DNA of 64,000 bases from NCBI GenBank assembly GCA_037975125.1, contig JAJQOW010000223.1:62001-126000 (forward strand), given 5' to 3'. Under the pieces are notes generated by a model, which saw only the letters and a list, made by a program, of their open reading frames with translations, made no database searches and had not been told where the DNA came from. Below, piece by piece: positions 10,309 through 20,400 of the stretch. Positions within the stretch are counted from its first letter, which is position 1; each line of letters begins with the position of its first letter. The translations under genes and the position numbers were made by a program. Source of the DNA: Latrodectus hesperus. Taxonomy: Eukaryota; Arthropoda; Arachnida; Araneae; Theridiidae.

Positions 10309-12294
10309 CCTTTGTGCGGAGGAATCATCTCGTTTCCATTTTCTTCGACATAGAGAAGGCATATGACCGTACATGGCGATATGGAATTCTCCGTACATTA
10401 TATGATTTTGGCTTTCGGGGTAATCTTCCGATATTCCTAAAAAATTTTCTTCGCTCCCGTTTTTTTTAAAGTACGTGTTGGAACAGTATATTCCAATACT
10501 TTTATTCAAGCCGAGGGTGTACCCCAAGGCTCTATTTTAAGTGTCACACTTTTTAACTTGTACATAAGTTGCATCCTTCATCAAATTTCACCTCCTGTAT
10601 ATGGCACGCTTTATGTTGATGACCTGCAAATTTCATGTGAGGGTTCTAACATGCGTTTAATTGAGAGACAACTACAAACAACTGTCAACAAACTTGCTGC
10701 ATGGTGTGCTGAGAATGGCCACACATTATCTCCTAGTAAGAGTAATTGTATCCATTTTTGCAAGAAGACCAGCCTACATAATGATCCTACAATCTGCATA
10801 AATAATACACCTATTCCTGTTGTCAACGAGATAAAATTTCTGGGAATAACTTTTGACCGGAAGTTAAATTTTCTTCCGCATGTTCTTCATTTGCGGAAGA
10901 AGTGCGAGCGATCGCTTAATATCCTCAAGGTGCTTTCTAATACATCTTGGGGTGCTGATCGCGCGGCACTACTTCGTGTCTACCAATCATTAATTTTATC
11001 TCGTATTGACTATGGGTGTGCTGTGTATGGATCTGCTAGGTCTTCCGTTCTACGCAGATTGGATACAATACATCACTCTGCTTTGAGAATATGCTCAGGC
11101 GCATTCCGCACATCACCCGTCCAGAGTCTATATGCGATTTGCGAACAACTGCCTTTAGACCTGAGACGAATGCAGCTGTCTCTCAATTATTATGCAAAAA
11201 TTATGGCTGACCCTCATCATCCATTAAGATCCATGACTGCTACTCCTGCATTAATAAGGCTGTATGACGCACGCTCATACAGCATTCCACCTTTTCTCAC
11301 TCGGACAAAGTCCAACTTATTATATTCAGACCTATGTGATGTCCGTTTCGAAAAAACGGACTTTCTTCTACATCCACCTTGGTACGATCCACAGATTGAA
11401 ATCATTAATGCTTTTGCTCGTTATAGAAAATCAGACACAACAACTACTGTCTTCCAGCAGCTATATGCCTCACATCGCTGTCAGTATACCACGTATACAC
11501 CGGTTTTCACCGATGGATCAAAATCTGCAGGACATGTTGGTTGTGCTGTAGTTATTGGGAATAAAACTCTTAGCTACAGCCTCCATCCATCCTGTTCCAT
11601 CTTCTCTGCTGAAGCATTAGCCATTTATCAAGCTGTTCAGCAGATGAATACATGTGATAGTTCCAAATACTGTGTTTATACTGACAGTTTGAGTGTGTTG
11701 GAAGCTTTGCGGAACAGTAGTTTTGACTGTCATCCTGTTGTGTCTAGAATTTTCCGAGCATTAGATTCCCTTGCTGGCAAGGGATATGACATCATTTTCT
11801 GCTGGATCCCAAGTCACGTAGGTCTTGATGGCAATGAAAGGGCGGATGCAGCTTCTAAATCTGCATCTGGCCCATGTCTTCCATCAGTTCCTTTGTCTGA
11901 TGTGAGAAGAAATGTTAATAAACTAATCTATTGTCTGAGGCAGGAGTCATGGAACATGCAGGTCAACAATAAATTGCGTGCCATATTTCCATACATCACC
12001 TCATTAACAGTTTTACCGATACGAAGTGCTGATGTAAGATTAACCCGCCTTCGTATCGGACACACACGTTTCACACATAGACATTTGCTTCTAAATGAAT
12101 TAAATCCATGGTATGAAACGTGTGATGAACCATTCACTGTTTATCATATTTTAATTTCATGCTCATATTTTAACCAATATCGTTTACACTTTTTTAATTG
12201 TGATATTTTAACCTTATTTGATTTGCTTGGGGAACCACCCCACAGGAACCTATTTGCCTTTTTGAGGGCAATAGGTTTTATACATTATATTTAA
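10309..12294 (+). pseudogene. Family A ORF2 C-terminal part of A2, frameshifted
   Basis: Resumes with AFVRRNHLVSIFFDIEKAYDRTWRYGIL. An extra T in the T8 run at about 10461-10468 shifts the frame (...RSRFF then stop). The second frame reads GVPQGSILSVTLFNLYI, LYVDDLQI, FLGITFDRKLNFLPHV, FTDGSKSAGHVGCAV, AEALAI, VYTDSLSVLEAL, WIPSHVGLDGNERADAA and a CDEPFTVYHILISC end, closing at 12294. The first zinc cysteine is Tyr here (WYETCDEP instead of WCETCDEP). Together with the 5' half this ORF2 has two frameshifts besides the A3 insertion. Confidence 0.85.
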
Positions 12295-12547
12295 TTTACA
12301 TTTTTTAAATTTTAAAAGTATATATATTTTGATTTTGCTTTTATGTGTAATTTGATTTTAATATATTTATACACTGATTTTTGATTTTTAAAATTTTAAT
12401 GTTGCTTGGGTTTTTAAAATAAATTAATAAATAAAATAATATAAATAAAATAATAAAAAAAATATGTACTTCTAAACTTAATTCTTGGCGCAGCATGTCC
12501 GTTTTTGGACCTTGCGCCATTAAACCCAACCAACCAACCAACCAACC
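12295..12547 (+). other. Family A 3' UTR and terminal hairpin/tail (A2)
   Basis: AT-rich 3' UTR of about 250 bp followed by the conserved terminal hairpin and AACC repeat. The hairpin pairs TGGCGCA with TGCGCCA and, further in, TCC with GGA around a T-rich loop. The arrangement is the same in all A copies that keep a 3' end, and it is the likely recognition element for reverse transcription of the RNA 3' end. Confidence 0.7.
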
Positions 12548-13114
12548 TCTGCAAGCACCTCTCGAGTGCCCAAAACGTTGGCATTGAAAACAACGCAAGG
12601 GATTTGGAATATAAGGCCGAACGGGCAGATTCATATAGGCGTCTTTAATGTTATCTGGAAGGTCTGGAGTCGCAAAGGTCAGAATGAGATGTTTAGTGTC
12701 TATGAACTTATCATCTCTTCTGACAGTAATGCGTTTAACTGCACAGACCTTCTGACTCTGCAAATTTTCGAGTATCTCATCCGTCGGCGAGTTCAACAAA
12801 TCCCTAGCGGAAATTACTCCTTGGGAAAAATTTAGATTACCATGAGGCGAGACAGTTACCTCCATGTTAGCTAACTTTTGCATGCTACTAAGCATAGCTT
12901 CTTGTGTAGAAGTAGCAGCCTCTAGCAATAAGTCACCTGATCTTAACTTACGTATGGTTTTCACTTCCCCAATTAAACCAGATATTCCCTTTTGTATAAG
13001 AAAGGGAGATACTTGTTCAAAGGAACCCTCCTTTCTTTTAATAATAAAAAATTTTGTTTCATTATTGTTCAAAAATTGCTCCCGTGGGAGAGTAGAATAG
13101 TTTTTATTCTCCAT
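12548..13114 (-). pseudogene. Truncated family A ORF1 (A4)
   Basis: Starts at ATG 13114 and encodes about 189 codons up to CFQCQRFGHSRGACRG, then runs into the tail sequence of A2, which is not coding. It keeps the N-terminal domain (KFFIIKRKEGSFEQVSPFLIQKGISGLIGEVKTIRKLRSGDLLLEA and CAVKRITVRRDDKFIDTKHLILTFATPDLP) and the first CCHC knuckle only. Not functional as it stands. Confidence 0.75.
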
Positions 13115-13422
13115 TTGATTGAGATAAAATTTCGGGACCTGACCGCACAACCCACCACCGAGTCCAACAAGGGGATGCAGACCAGCTGCACCAGTGCTAG
13201 CCAGGTCCTATGCGCTCACAGTACATCCCTGAAGTGGCCTCCACCCTTAACGAGTCACCCAGTAGATGTACCGATCGCTTGATCCATAAAGCCGATTGAT
13301 GTGCTGAGGACCACAACACACCTCCCGTTAACCTAAAGCAGAGGCCAAAGCAATGTGTTTGTCTCTGGAGGCCTCAATTACCAGGATCCTCCTTTCCAGG
13401 GACATTGGTCTTCACGCACGGG
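12548..13422 (-). mobile_element. A4: fragment of a divergent family A element
   Basis: Minus-strand piece containing part of the A 5' UTR (13115-13422) and the first half of ORF1. It is broken on the 5' side inside the leader near 13422, where it joins B3 through a few shared bases, and on the 3' side at the first zinc knuckle, where A2 ends. The ORF1 protein clearly differs from the other copies (MENKNYSTLPREQF...), so it represents another A lineage. Confidence 0.75.
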
Positions 13423-15308
13423 ATCAAACTGGATCCTTGGGGTACTCCTATATTGTAGGAGATCCGGTTTCCAGATTCATCCAGGTAGGACCTGTTTGAA
13501 AGAAAAGAGCACACCACGTCGAAGATGTTCTCTGGCGTTTTGTGCTTGCAAAGGTGCTTGACAATGCTTGACCACCTGGCCTTGTTGAAAGCGCTCTTGA
13601 TGTCGAGCGAGATCAAGCATGAGAACTTCTTTTCCTTTTTGTTGGACTGTATTCTCTGTATAAGTTCATGGATTGCATCGCAAGTGCTCCTCCCTTTCAG
13701 GAACCCGAACTGGAACTCATTCAGCAGTTTGTTGCGCTGGGAGTAGGAAGAGAGTGTTCTCATGAGCAACTTATCTAGTAGCTTTCCCCAAAGCGGGTGA
13801 AGGCTGATGGGACGATAGGAGTCAGGTTGTGTGAGATCCTTTCCCTCTTTCGGAATGAGGACTCTCTTGGCAATTTTCCAGTATTTGGGAAAGACCTTTT
13901 CCTGGAGACAGTTGTTGAGAATCCGGAGAAACCACTCCTTGTTACAATTGTACAGCTCGGAGTAAACCTCAAGGCAGATGTTATTGAAACCTAGAGCTTT
14001 ACTAGGGTCCATGTCGTGCAGCGCTTCCTCCACCTCCGGGAGAGAGAACGGTGGTTCTTTGGAGGAGAGACTCGTCCTGTTGATGGAAATGGGATCACTA
14101 ACCTGGGGAAAGTGGAATCTGAGAATCTCATTGATGGATTGATTTACGTCTTCAGCAATGTTTCCGTTGTCCAGCTCTACCAGATGGGAAATGGCCGGAC
14201 GTTTGAGCTTCTCCCGGATAACTTTGAAGTGTCCCCCAAAGGCGTTGACATTCGTGACACTACTCAGGAAATTCCGAAATGCCTGTTGTTTGGTTTCCAG
14301 GATCTTTTTCCTGTAGAGTGAGGCTTCTTTCTTGTAGATCTTCTTCCATTTTGTTCTTTCCCCGGGATCTTGTTCCTTTTGGAACCTTCTCCTGAGTGCG
14401 CGGGCTTTGCTCCTGAGGATGGTAAGTTCCTGCGTCCACCAATAGTGACCTTCATTCTTCGACCTATTCCCTTTTCTCTTGTGACGTCTGCAGAGGGCCT
14501 CGAGCTTGGTCTCAATTTTCTCCACAAATTCCTCGATATCACAATCAGTTGGAATTGGATGCTCCTTAATGAATTCCGGGATGCTGAGCTTGAAATTTGT
14601 CCAGTCCAGAGAACGGGAGTTCCATCTCCAGGAACTTTTCCTGCTAATCTTTCCTATATTGATGTCGCAGGTCATCAATTGATGGTCGCTCGCCGAATAG
14701 GAGTCGTGAATGACCTCGTCATCCAGGAAATTCTTGGTTAGAAGAAGATCTATCCAGCTCTGTCCTATAGTACTTGAGAAGGTGGGAGCGCTGTTGGGAT
14801 CATTCTCGATGATAATATCGTTCCTCGAGCAGAAGTCCAGTAGGACCTCTCCTCTGTGATCCGTCTTTCTGGGACTCCAGGCTTGGGATTTAGCGTTGAA
14901 ATCGCCAAAAATTATCCATTTCTCGTTGCTGTATTTGGCCAGATATGCTTGAAGTGGAATCAGAGATTCTTGTAGCACCTTAGAAGGGGGACAATAGATC
15001 GAGCAAAGGAAGAGAGAGTGTTCTTTAAGTTTAATTTTAGCGATGATAATATCTTCCGCTGAGAAGATGGAAGTGATGTTGAAACATTTTTTGACAATTA
15101 AAGCTGCTTTTAAATTAGTGGCATGAAGAATTGCCAAGTCTAGTGAGAAGCCATTGATAAAATTTTCAAAAGTGAAGGGATCATTTATAGAGGAGATGTC
15201 AAGATTGAACTTCTTAAAGTCCTGAAGATGAATTAAATTGGCAGCTCTGCAGTGATTTAAGTTCAAATGAGAAAGCTTAAGAGTGTTTAAGTTGGACTTA
15301 GTATCCAT
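13423..15308 (-). CDS. Family B ORF2, partial: endonuclease and RT up to motif GVPQGSSL
   Basis: ATG at 15308 (MDTKSN) overlaps the ORF1 stop (ATGGATACTAA). The endonuclease opens LKLSHLNLNHCRAANLIHL, typical of R1-clade elements, with IFGDFNAKSQAWSPRKTDHRGEVLLDF, STIGQSWIDLLLT and SASDHQLMTCD (catalytic Asp/His). A basic stretch with YWWTQELTILRSKARALRRRFQKE leads to the RT: VLIPKEGKDLTQPDSYRPISLHPLWGK, QFGFLKGRSTCDAIHEL, FSCLISLDIKSAFNKARW and NIGVPQGSSL. The catalytic FADD motif and RNase H are beyond the break. The open frame is about 630 codons with no stop, so the damage is the truncation, not decay. Confidence 0.85.
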
Positions 15309-16410
15309 AGTCAATTTTGGAGATTAAGTTATTAAGCTCTCTTTGATACACATAGCAGGTCTTACTTCGTGCATCATGTTTTGTACTTACCTTCTTCCCT
15401 GCTCTCTTATTGTGATCCCGGCAGTTCAGGCAACAATTTTGTTTGTCACAATTCTTACTCAGGTGTTTGTCTCCACATTTGCTGCAAGCTTCCTCCCCCT
15501 TGCAGTCTTTGGCAATGTGTCCAAACTTAAGGCACTTAAAACATTGTGTTACCTTGAAGTGCTCCCTGAAGCTGACGCTGGTCCAGCCTATGAAGAGCTT
15601 TTTGTGTTCTTTTAGACTGTTGAAAGCAATTGGATTAACAGAAAGGACCCAGTTGATTCCCGATCTCCCTTTGAAGTTGAATAAGACTTCGAACTCCGCT
15701 CCTTCTTCTAGTTTGTTCTGGCTCTTTATCTTTGACACCAACTCTTCTCTGGACACCTCTTTGTCTACATCGTGTAGGATAATCCGAGGTTTCCTGGCAA
15801 TCGGCTTCTGGATGCTCACTTCCCGGTTGACAGCATCGTTGCTCTTCACCTCAGCTATGAGTCTGTCTAGCTCCTCAGAGGATGGTGTCTCGATCAAGAT
15901 TCCTCCTTTCCTGACCGCTCTCATCCTCGACACATTTAATCCAAGCGAAGTCGGGTCAATGGCCTTCCGTATGATGGATCCAGTCTCCTCAGAGGTCTTG
16001 TCCTCCTTTGGGTAGATCACTGCCACATTGTTCTTTCGCATTCTGGACCGCTCTCTTCTGGTCCTTGATCTGCTTGCCTCCTTGCGTTTTTTCTGCTGCG
16101 GCTGCTGTGGCCTCGCAGGATTGGAAGCCACTACCTCTGCAAAGGATCTCGATCTGGCTAGTGAGTTGGCTTGTGCTCGATTCTCTCCCACCAGCTCGGC
16201 ATTCCTCTCTATCGTTCCCAGCGCTATCTGCAGGAGTTCGCTGATTCCAGCTCTCACCTTCTGCTGCATGGTGTTGCTCATTTTGCTACTCGTGAGAGTA
16301 ACAATCAGTTCTTGCTCAATCTCAAGGAGCCTCATGGCCTCTGACTTCTTTGCCGGTATAGTGGTCTCTATATAGGGAATGACATCCCCGTGAAGGGATT
16401 CAGTCTCCAT
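15298..16410 (-). CDS. Family B ORF1 of B3 (gag-like, CCHC knuckles)
   Basis: About 370 codons. I take the ATG at 16410 (METESLHGDVIPYIET); the frame is also open from 16434. The N-terminal part is helical and Glu/Lys-rich, then a basic stretch KKRKEASRSRTRRERSRMRKNNVAVIYP, an RRM-like middle region with KPRIILHDVDKEVSREELVSKI, and three zinc motifs: CFKCLKFGHIAKDC, CSKCGDKHLSKNC and CLNCRDHNKR. It should bind element RNA and, in site-specific R1-type elements, help position it at the target. It ends IDYGY-stop, overlapping the ORF2 ATG. Confidence 0.85.
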   Translation of the reverse strand: METESLHGDVIPYIETTIPAKKSEAMRLLEIEQELIVTLTSSKMSNTMQQKVRAGISELLQIALGTIERNAELVGENRAQANSLARSRSFAEVVASNPARPQQPQQKKRKEASRSRTRRERSRMRKNNVAVIYPKEDKTSEETGSIIRKAIDPTSLGLNVSRMRAVRKGGILIETPSSEELDRLIAEVKSNDAVNREVSIQKPIARKPRIILHDVDKEVSREELVSKIKSQNKLEEGAEFEVLFNFKGRSGINWVLSVNPIAFNSLKEHKKLFIGWTSVSFREHFKVTQCFKCLKFGHIAKDCKGEEACSKCGDKHLSKNCDKQNCCLNCRDHNKRAGKKVSTKHDARSKTCYVYQRELNNLISKIDYGY

Positions 16411-16693
16411 ATTTAAGACGATAGTGGAAAGCAAAGAAAAAGTAGAAAATTAGAAAAAAGATAGAAAAGTCCCAACCGCCAGCGTTTGCCGCCAACAAAA
16501 GTTGACGTTTCCAGGGGGCACCACGTGGAGGTGCTGGCCGGTTTGAAAACAGTACTGAATGTGATTTGCAAACTCAAAGTAGCGTAAAGAACGCAATAGA
16601 CTAGTTCGCCTTACCCGAATAGACTCTGGGCCGTTGTTCGGGTAAAATCACAATATCACTTAGGATGACAGTACTTCTATGGGACTGCCCCCC
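16411..16693 (-). promoter_or_regulatory. Family B 5' UTR (B3) with conserved hairpin
   Basis: About 280 bp. Shared with the B2 leader: the CAGTCCCA start, a hairpin ACCCGAA (16613-16619) with TTCGGGT (16637-16643) around a loop containing CAACGGCCCAGAGTC on the coding strand, and CACCTCC.CGTGGTG...CCTGGAAAC near 16500-16530. The hairpin stem differs from B2 but stays paired. A role in rRNA co-transcript processing or promoter activity is inference. Confidence 0.55.
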
Positions 16694-16956
16694 TCATCAA
16701 GAGGGTAATACCAAAGATTGAACCGACCCACCCGAAGGTATACGGCAGATTACGTCGTCGATAGTCATCCCGGAGGGGAGAAGGTTCGGACAAAGTGGCA
16801 AGAGCCAGTTGGGCTAAAGTGGAAAACGAAACCGTCATCTGCCTGGAAGATTTGTTTTTCTTTCTCTTTATTATTTACAACAATCTTGGTTACAATACAG
16901 TTATTTACAATTTGGAGATTAGTACAAAGTTAGTTTAACAGCATAATTATTTACAG
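16694..16956 (-). other. Family B 3' UTR and 28S-like tail (tail 1, B4)
   Basis: The 3' UTR has three UGUAAAUA motifs (plus TATTTACA at 16872, 16902 and 16948), the consensus of Pumilio-binding sites. The tail, read on the plus strand, carries TCATCAAGAGGGTAA (16694), a hairpin CCG(16723)...CGG(16745) with ACC-CGAA-GGT in the centre, and then blocks like sense 28S: CGTCGTCGATAGTCATCC (16753), AAGGTTCGGACA (16781) and CCTGGAAGATTTG (16842) before the T-rich run. Confidence 0.7.
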
Positions 16957-17022
16957 TGGAAAGGTTAACAAAGGTGAATTAATACATGACATTTAATGTG
17001 TGTGGGGATTAAGGTGAGTATG

Positions 17023-17148
17023 TTATTCAGCTACCTCCTCATCATCTTCATCGGTCTGCTGTTGAAGTTGCAGCTGAAGCTCACTCAAGATTATTTCTCT
17101 GATTGTCTGTCTAGTTTTGGGGATTTGTATGAGGTTCTTCGTGTCCAA
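17023..17148 (-). CDS. C-terminal end of family B ORF2 (B4)
   Basis: About 41 codons, ending in IREIILSELQLQLQQQTDEDDEEVAE and a TAA at 17023-17025. The same acidic, Gln-rich C-terminus closes the other B ORF2 proteins (IREIMHSELQAQLSMQEEDEDD, MLSELQIQLERLKEDEDTE, LHQELQLQLQQVVDEDD). It is a fragment with no known independent role. Confidence 0.7.
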   Translation of the reverse strand: MDTKNLIQIPKTRQTIREIILSELQLQLQQQTDEDDEEVAE

Positions 17149-17437
17149 TCAGCAAGAGGGTAACTAAAGATGTGAGCCGGCCCACCCGAAGGTATACGGC
17201 AATGTCGTCGACAGTAATCCCTGAGGAACTAGAAAAAGGCAAAGGTTGGATAACCAACAAAATGGGGCATCTATTGAGACTCTGTCTAACCGGAAGATTC
17301 GCTTTTTTTTTTTTTTTTCTAAATTTTATTAGCATTCAAATTTTACAATTGAAAATATGCTGGATAACATTTACAAAGAAAAGATATTTACAATTATAGG
17401 TAGAATGCAATCATTCTTTACAGTGAGTCAGAGTTAG
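17149..17437 (-). other. Family B 3' UTR and 28S-like tail (tail 2, B2)
   Basis: Plus-strand landmarks: TCAGCAAGAGGGTAA (17149-17163, one base different from the other tails), hairpin GCCG (17176) with CGGC (17197) around ACC-CGAA-GGT, GTCGTCGACAGTAATCC (17204-17220), CTGAGGAAC (17221), TCTATTGAGACTC (17270-17282) and CCGGAAGATTCG (17290-17301), followed by a T run. Every block from 17204 on matches sense 28S rRNA, that is, antisense to the B coding strand. One UGUAAAUA site (plus 17385). Confidence 0.75.
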
Positions 17438-20400
17438 CTAGTTACAATCATCTTCATCTTCTTCCTGCATCGAAAGTTGTGCCTGAAGTTCAGAGTGCAT
17501 GATCTCTCGGATTCCCTTGAGAAATCCATTTTGTTTAAGTAGTGTATGTAGTGGTATGTCCTTAGATTGTGGTGGGAAGTATTGTGTCCTAATGCTTTGA
17601 TAGAACTGGCAGTGGAAAATTAAATGATCAGGGTCCTGGACTGATTGATCGTGTGGACAAATATCGGTTTGCTTGTGGAACCTTTTCCGGTATGTTCCGA
17701 AGGCTCCATGCCCTGTGATGACTTGATTCACAAAGAAGTCCGCAAAGATCCTTTTCCTGGAAACCGTTTTGAAGATGGAGTAAAGTCTCCTTGTTTTATT
17801 GGAGGTGTCCCAAATCTCTTGCCATTTGTCCATTTCCCATTTTGAGGTGATACTTTTAAATTGTTGTTTGCTGATTTTAACTTGTGTTCCTATGCTTTCT
17901 GATTCTGCTGCTTCCTTTGCAGCCTTATCCGCCTCTTCGTTGTGTCGGACTCCTACATGTGCTTTTACCCAGTGTAGGTGGAACGTATGTGGGTGGTCTT
18001 TGTAAATTTCCTTAATGTTTTCCAAAGTGTCATTAGATAAATTTTAGCCCTCTAAAGCCATTAACACTGATCGAGAATCTATATGTGTGTGGCAAAGTGG
18101 GATGTGATTATTTATGACGTATTTCATAGTTTCTAATATCGCCCACGCTTCGGCTTCGAATACAGAGGCCTCATTATTTAATTTAATTTGAATCTTTTTA
18201 ATTAGGACGTTATCTTTATAGATAACTGAAGCACATCCTACTTTGTTATCTAACTTTGAGCCGTCGGTATAGGCATAGTGAAATTTGTGATTTGAGTCAC
18301 TGTCCCAGGTGATGTTAAACTTGTTCCATGGGGCTTCCATGTATGTCCTCTTTGTCCATGCGCAGTTACTATTGTAAGTCTTGTTGTTAATTATAACCTC
18401 CTCTTTGCCGTTCCATAGCCTGAATCTCATCTGTAGTGTGGCTGCTTTTAGGTGTATCGGGGGACATCCAGCTAAGACGTTAAGTGCATCGGATGAAATG
18501 GTGCGATACGTCTTAGTGATTTTAATTAGTGCTATCCTTTGAATCTGTGTTAGCTTCTGCTTGATTCGGACATTATCCTGATACCAAACTTGGCATCCGT
18601 ACAGTATAATACTCTCAATTGCCACCGTATAAATAATCTTTAGGATGGACGGTCTGAGTCCCCAAGTGACCCTGGCTATTCTGGAAATTTTGTTTTGGAT
18701 ATCACCAATTTTATCCTTAAGATCGTTAAGATGTGGAATCCATGTCAATCTTGTATCAAAGAGGAGTCCTAGATACTTAATTTCATGAGTGTATTCTATT
18801 CTTTGATCCTTATCTTGGATGGTTGGTCTTCGTGTGATATCTTTTGTGCCTGTAAAGATGGTATAACGACATTTTGCTATGCTTAGTGTTAATCCAAATC
18901 TGTCTATCCAATTTGATACTAATTTCATTGGTCCCTTTACCATTTCTGTGAATTTGTAATAAGATGTTGCCGTCAGTAAGATCGCTACATCATCTGCAAA
19001 TGCCTGACAATATATATTTTCTCCAAAATTCTGTGTTAACAGTTCATTGGCCACCACTAGCCATAGAAAGGGTCCCAGGCTTGATCCCTGTGGGACTCCG
19101 ATGTTGTATGCCTTTCTATCACCTCCATAGCTTAAGTAGTGTCTTTCCTCCAGAAATGAATTAACTAATCTAAGTATGTTGTGAGGGACTTTGTGTTGGT
19201 TGAGTAAATAAATGACATCTTTCCATCTAACACTATTAAAGGCGTTCTTGATATCTAATGATATCAGACATGTGTACGCTTTGTTATTCTGATTTCTTCT
19301 AATTATTTTTGTGATTTCAAGTAAAGTATCGCACGTGGATCTGCCTTTTGTGAATCCATATTGTCTGTCATCAAGTCTACTTCTGTCATGAAAGTGAAAT
19401 TGTAGTCTCCTCATTAAGACTTTGTCTAAAATCTTGCCCCAGACTGGCAGCAGGCATATAGGTCTGTATGACTCCTTATTCTTGGGATCCTTCCCTTCTT
19501 TAGGGATTAATACCACCTTAGCCGTCTTCCATACTTTGGGAAACGTGTTATGTTGAAGACATAAGTTTAGAACGTTAGTGAACCATTCTTTATCCGCCTT
19601 AAAGAGGGCTTCATAGACATCCAGACAAATGGAGTTATGTCCCGGCGCCTTGTTCCTATTCATCTCCCTTATGATATCTTCTATTTCGAATTTTGTGAAT
19701 AGTGGATCATAATCAGTAGAATTACAAATACTCAAACTTTGTTGTGTATCATCGTAGGGAAAGTGATATTTTAAGATGTAGTTAATTGTATCTTCAATGT
19801 TTGTAGTGTGGGTTCCGTCCTCTTGTATCACTGTACTTGTGACCATATTGTTCATGTTTTTATCTCTAATAATTTTGTAGTGTTGTCCGAAAGCGTTCGT
19901 GTTGGTTACACTGCAAAGTTAGGATTTAAAGGCAGACTTTTTGGCTTCCGTGATGTGTTTCCTATATGTGGCCGCCGCCTGTTTAAACGTCTGTTTTCGA
20001 CATTTCCTAACTTCTTGATCGGGTTCTTTTTGGTAAAGTCTTCTCAACGCTCTGACTTTGCTGCGTTCCATGTTAAGTTCTGGATTCCACCAGTAGCTGT
20101 GTTTCCGCGATTATTTTTGTTGTCGTTTCTTGTGTTTCTTACATAAACTTAAGATTCTATCTTCGATAGCTTCTATGTATTGATCAATATTCTTATCTTT
20201 AAATTGTTGAAATTCTAATGGTATAGAGTTAAGTTCCTTAACAAAGCTACTCCAATTTAGGTTAGATTTATTCCATCTTATGTTGTGCGTTTTGTTTTGT
20301 CTATTAGTGGTTAGCGTGCAAGTCATTAAGTTGTGATCGCTTGCAGTGTACCTATCATCGATGTTCCAATTTCTAATATCATTCTCTTTTAGGTTTAGAG

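Larger units (their letters stand above)
10309..12547 (+). mobile_element. Family A element A2, 3' part
   Basis: Continuation of A2 after A3: the rest of ORF2, the 3' UTR, the hairpin TGGCGCA...TGCGCCA (12487-12519) and the AACC tail to 12547. The right flank is A4, an inverted A fragment. The flank joins as ...AACC followed by TCTGCAAG, matching the family habit of a CC at the insertion point. Confidence 0.9.
13423..16693 (-). mobile_element. B3: family B element, complete 5' end, broken in the RT
   Basis: Minus-strand B element. Its 5' end directly follows the terminal 15-mer of the next copy (TTACCCTCTTGATGA, plus strand 16694-16708), and its first bases are GGGGGGCAGTCCC. It has a 5' UTR, an intact ORF1, and ORF2 open up to the GVPQGSSL motif, where the element stops at about 13423 against A4. 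Codon use is noticeably more GC-rich than in B2, B6 and B7, so B3 belongs to a different B sublineage. Confidence 0.88.
16694..17148 (-). mobile_element. B4: 455-bp 5'-truncated family B copy
   Basis: Contains only the last codons of ORF2 (17023-17148), the 3' UTR and the tail. It joins B2's terminal 15-mer on its 5' side (plus 17149-17163, TCAGCAAGAGGGTAA) and ends in its own terminal 15-mer at 16694-16708, next to the B3 start. This is what incomplete reverse transcription into a junction made by a previous copy would leave. Confidence 0.85.

Noticed and set aside
14016..16375. Several plus-strand open frames of 60-190 codons opposite B3 ORF1 and ORF2
   Set aside because: They are shadows on the non-coding strand of clear EN, RT and gag motifs, with no recognisable domain of their own.
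16684..16750. Hammerhead or HDV-like ribozyme at the B junctions (CUUGAUGAG on the coding strand)
   Set aside because: The needed GAAA partner and stem order are not present, and no double pseudoknot could be fitted by eye. The GATGA comes from the 28S target sequence.
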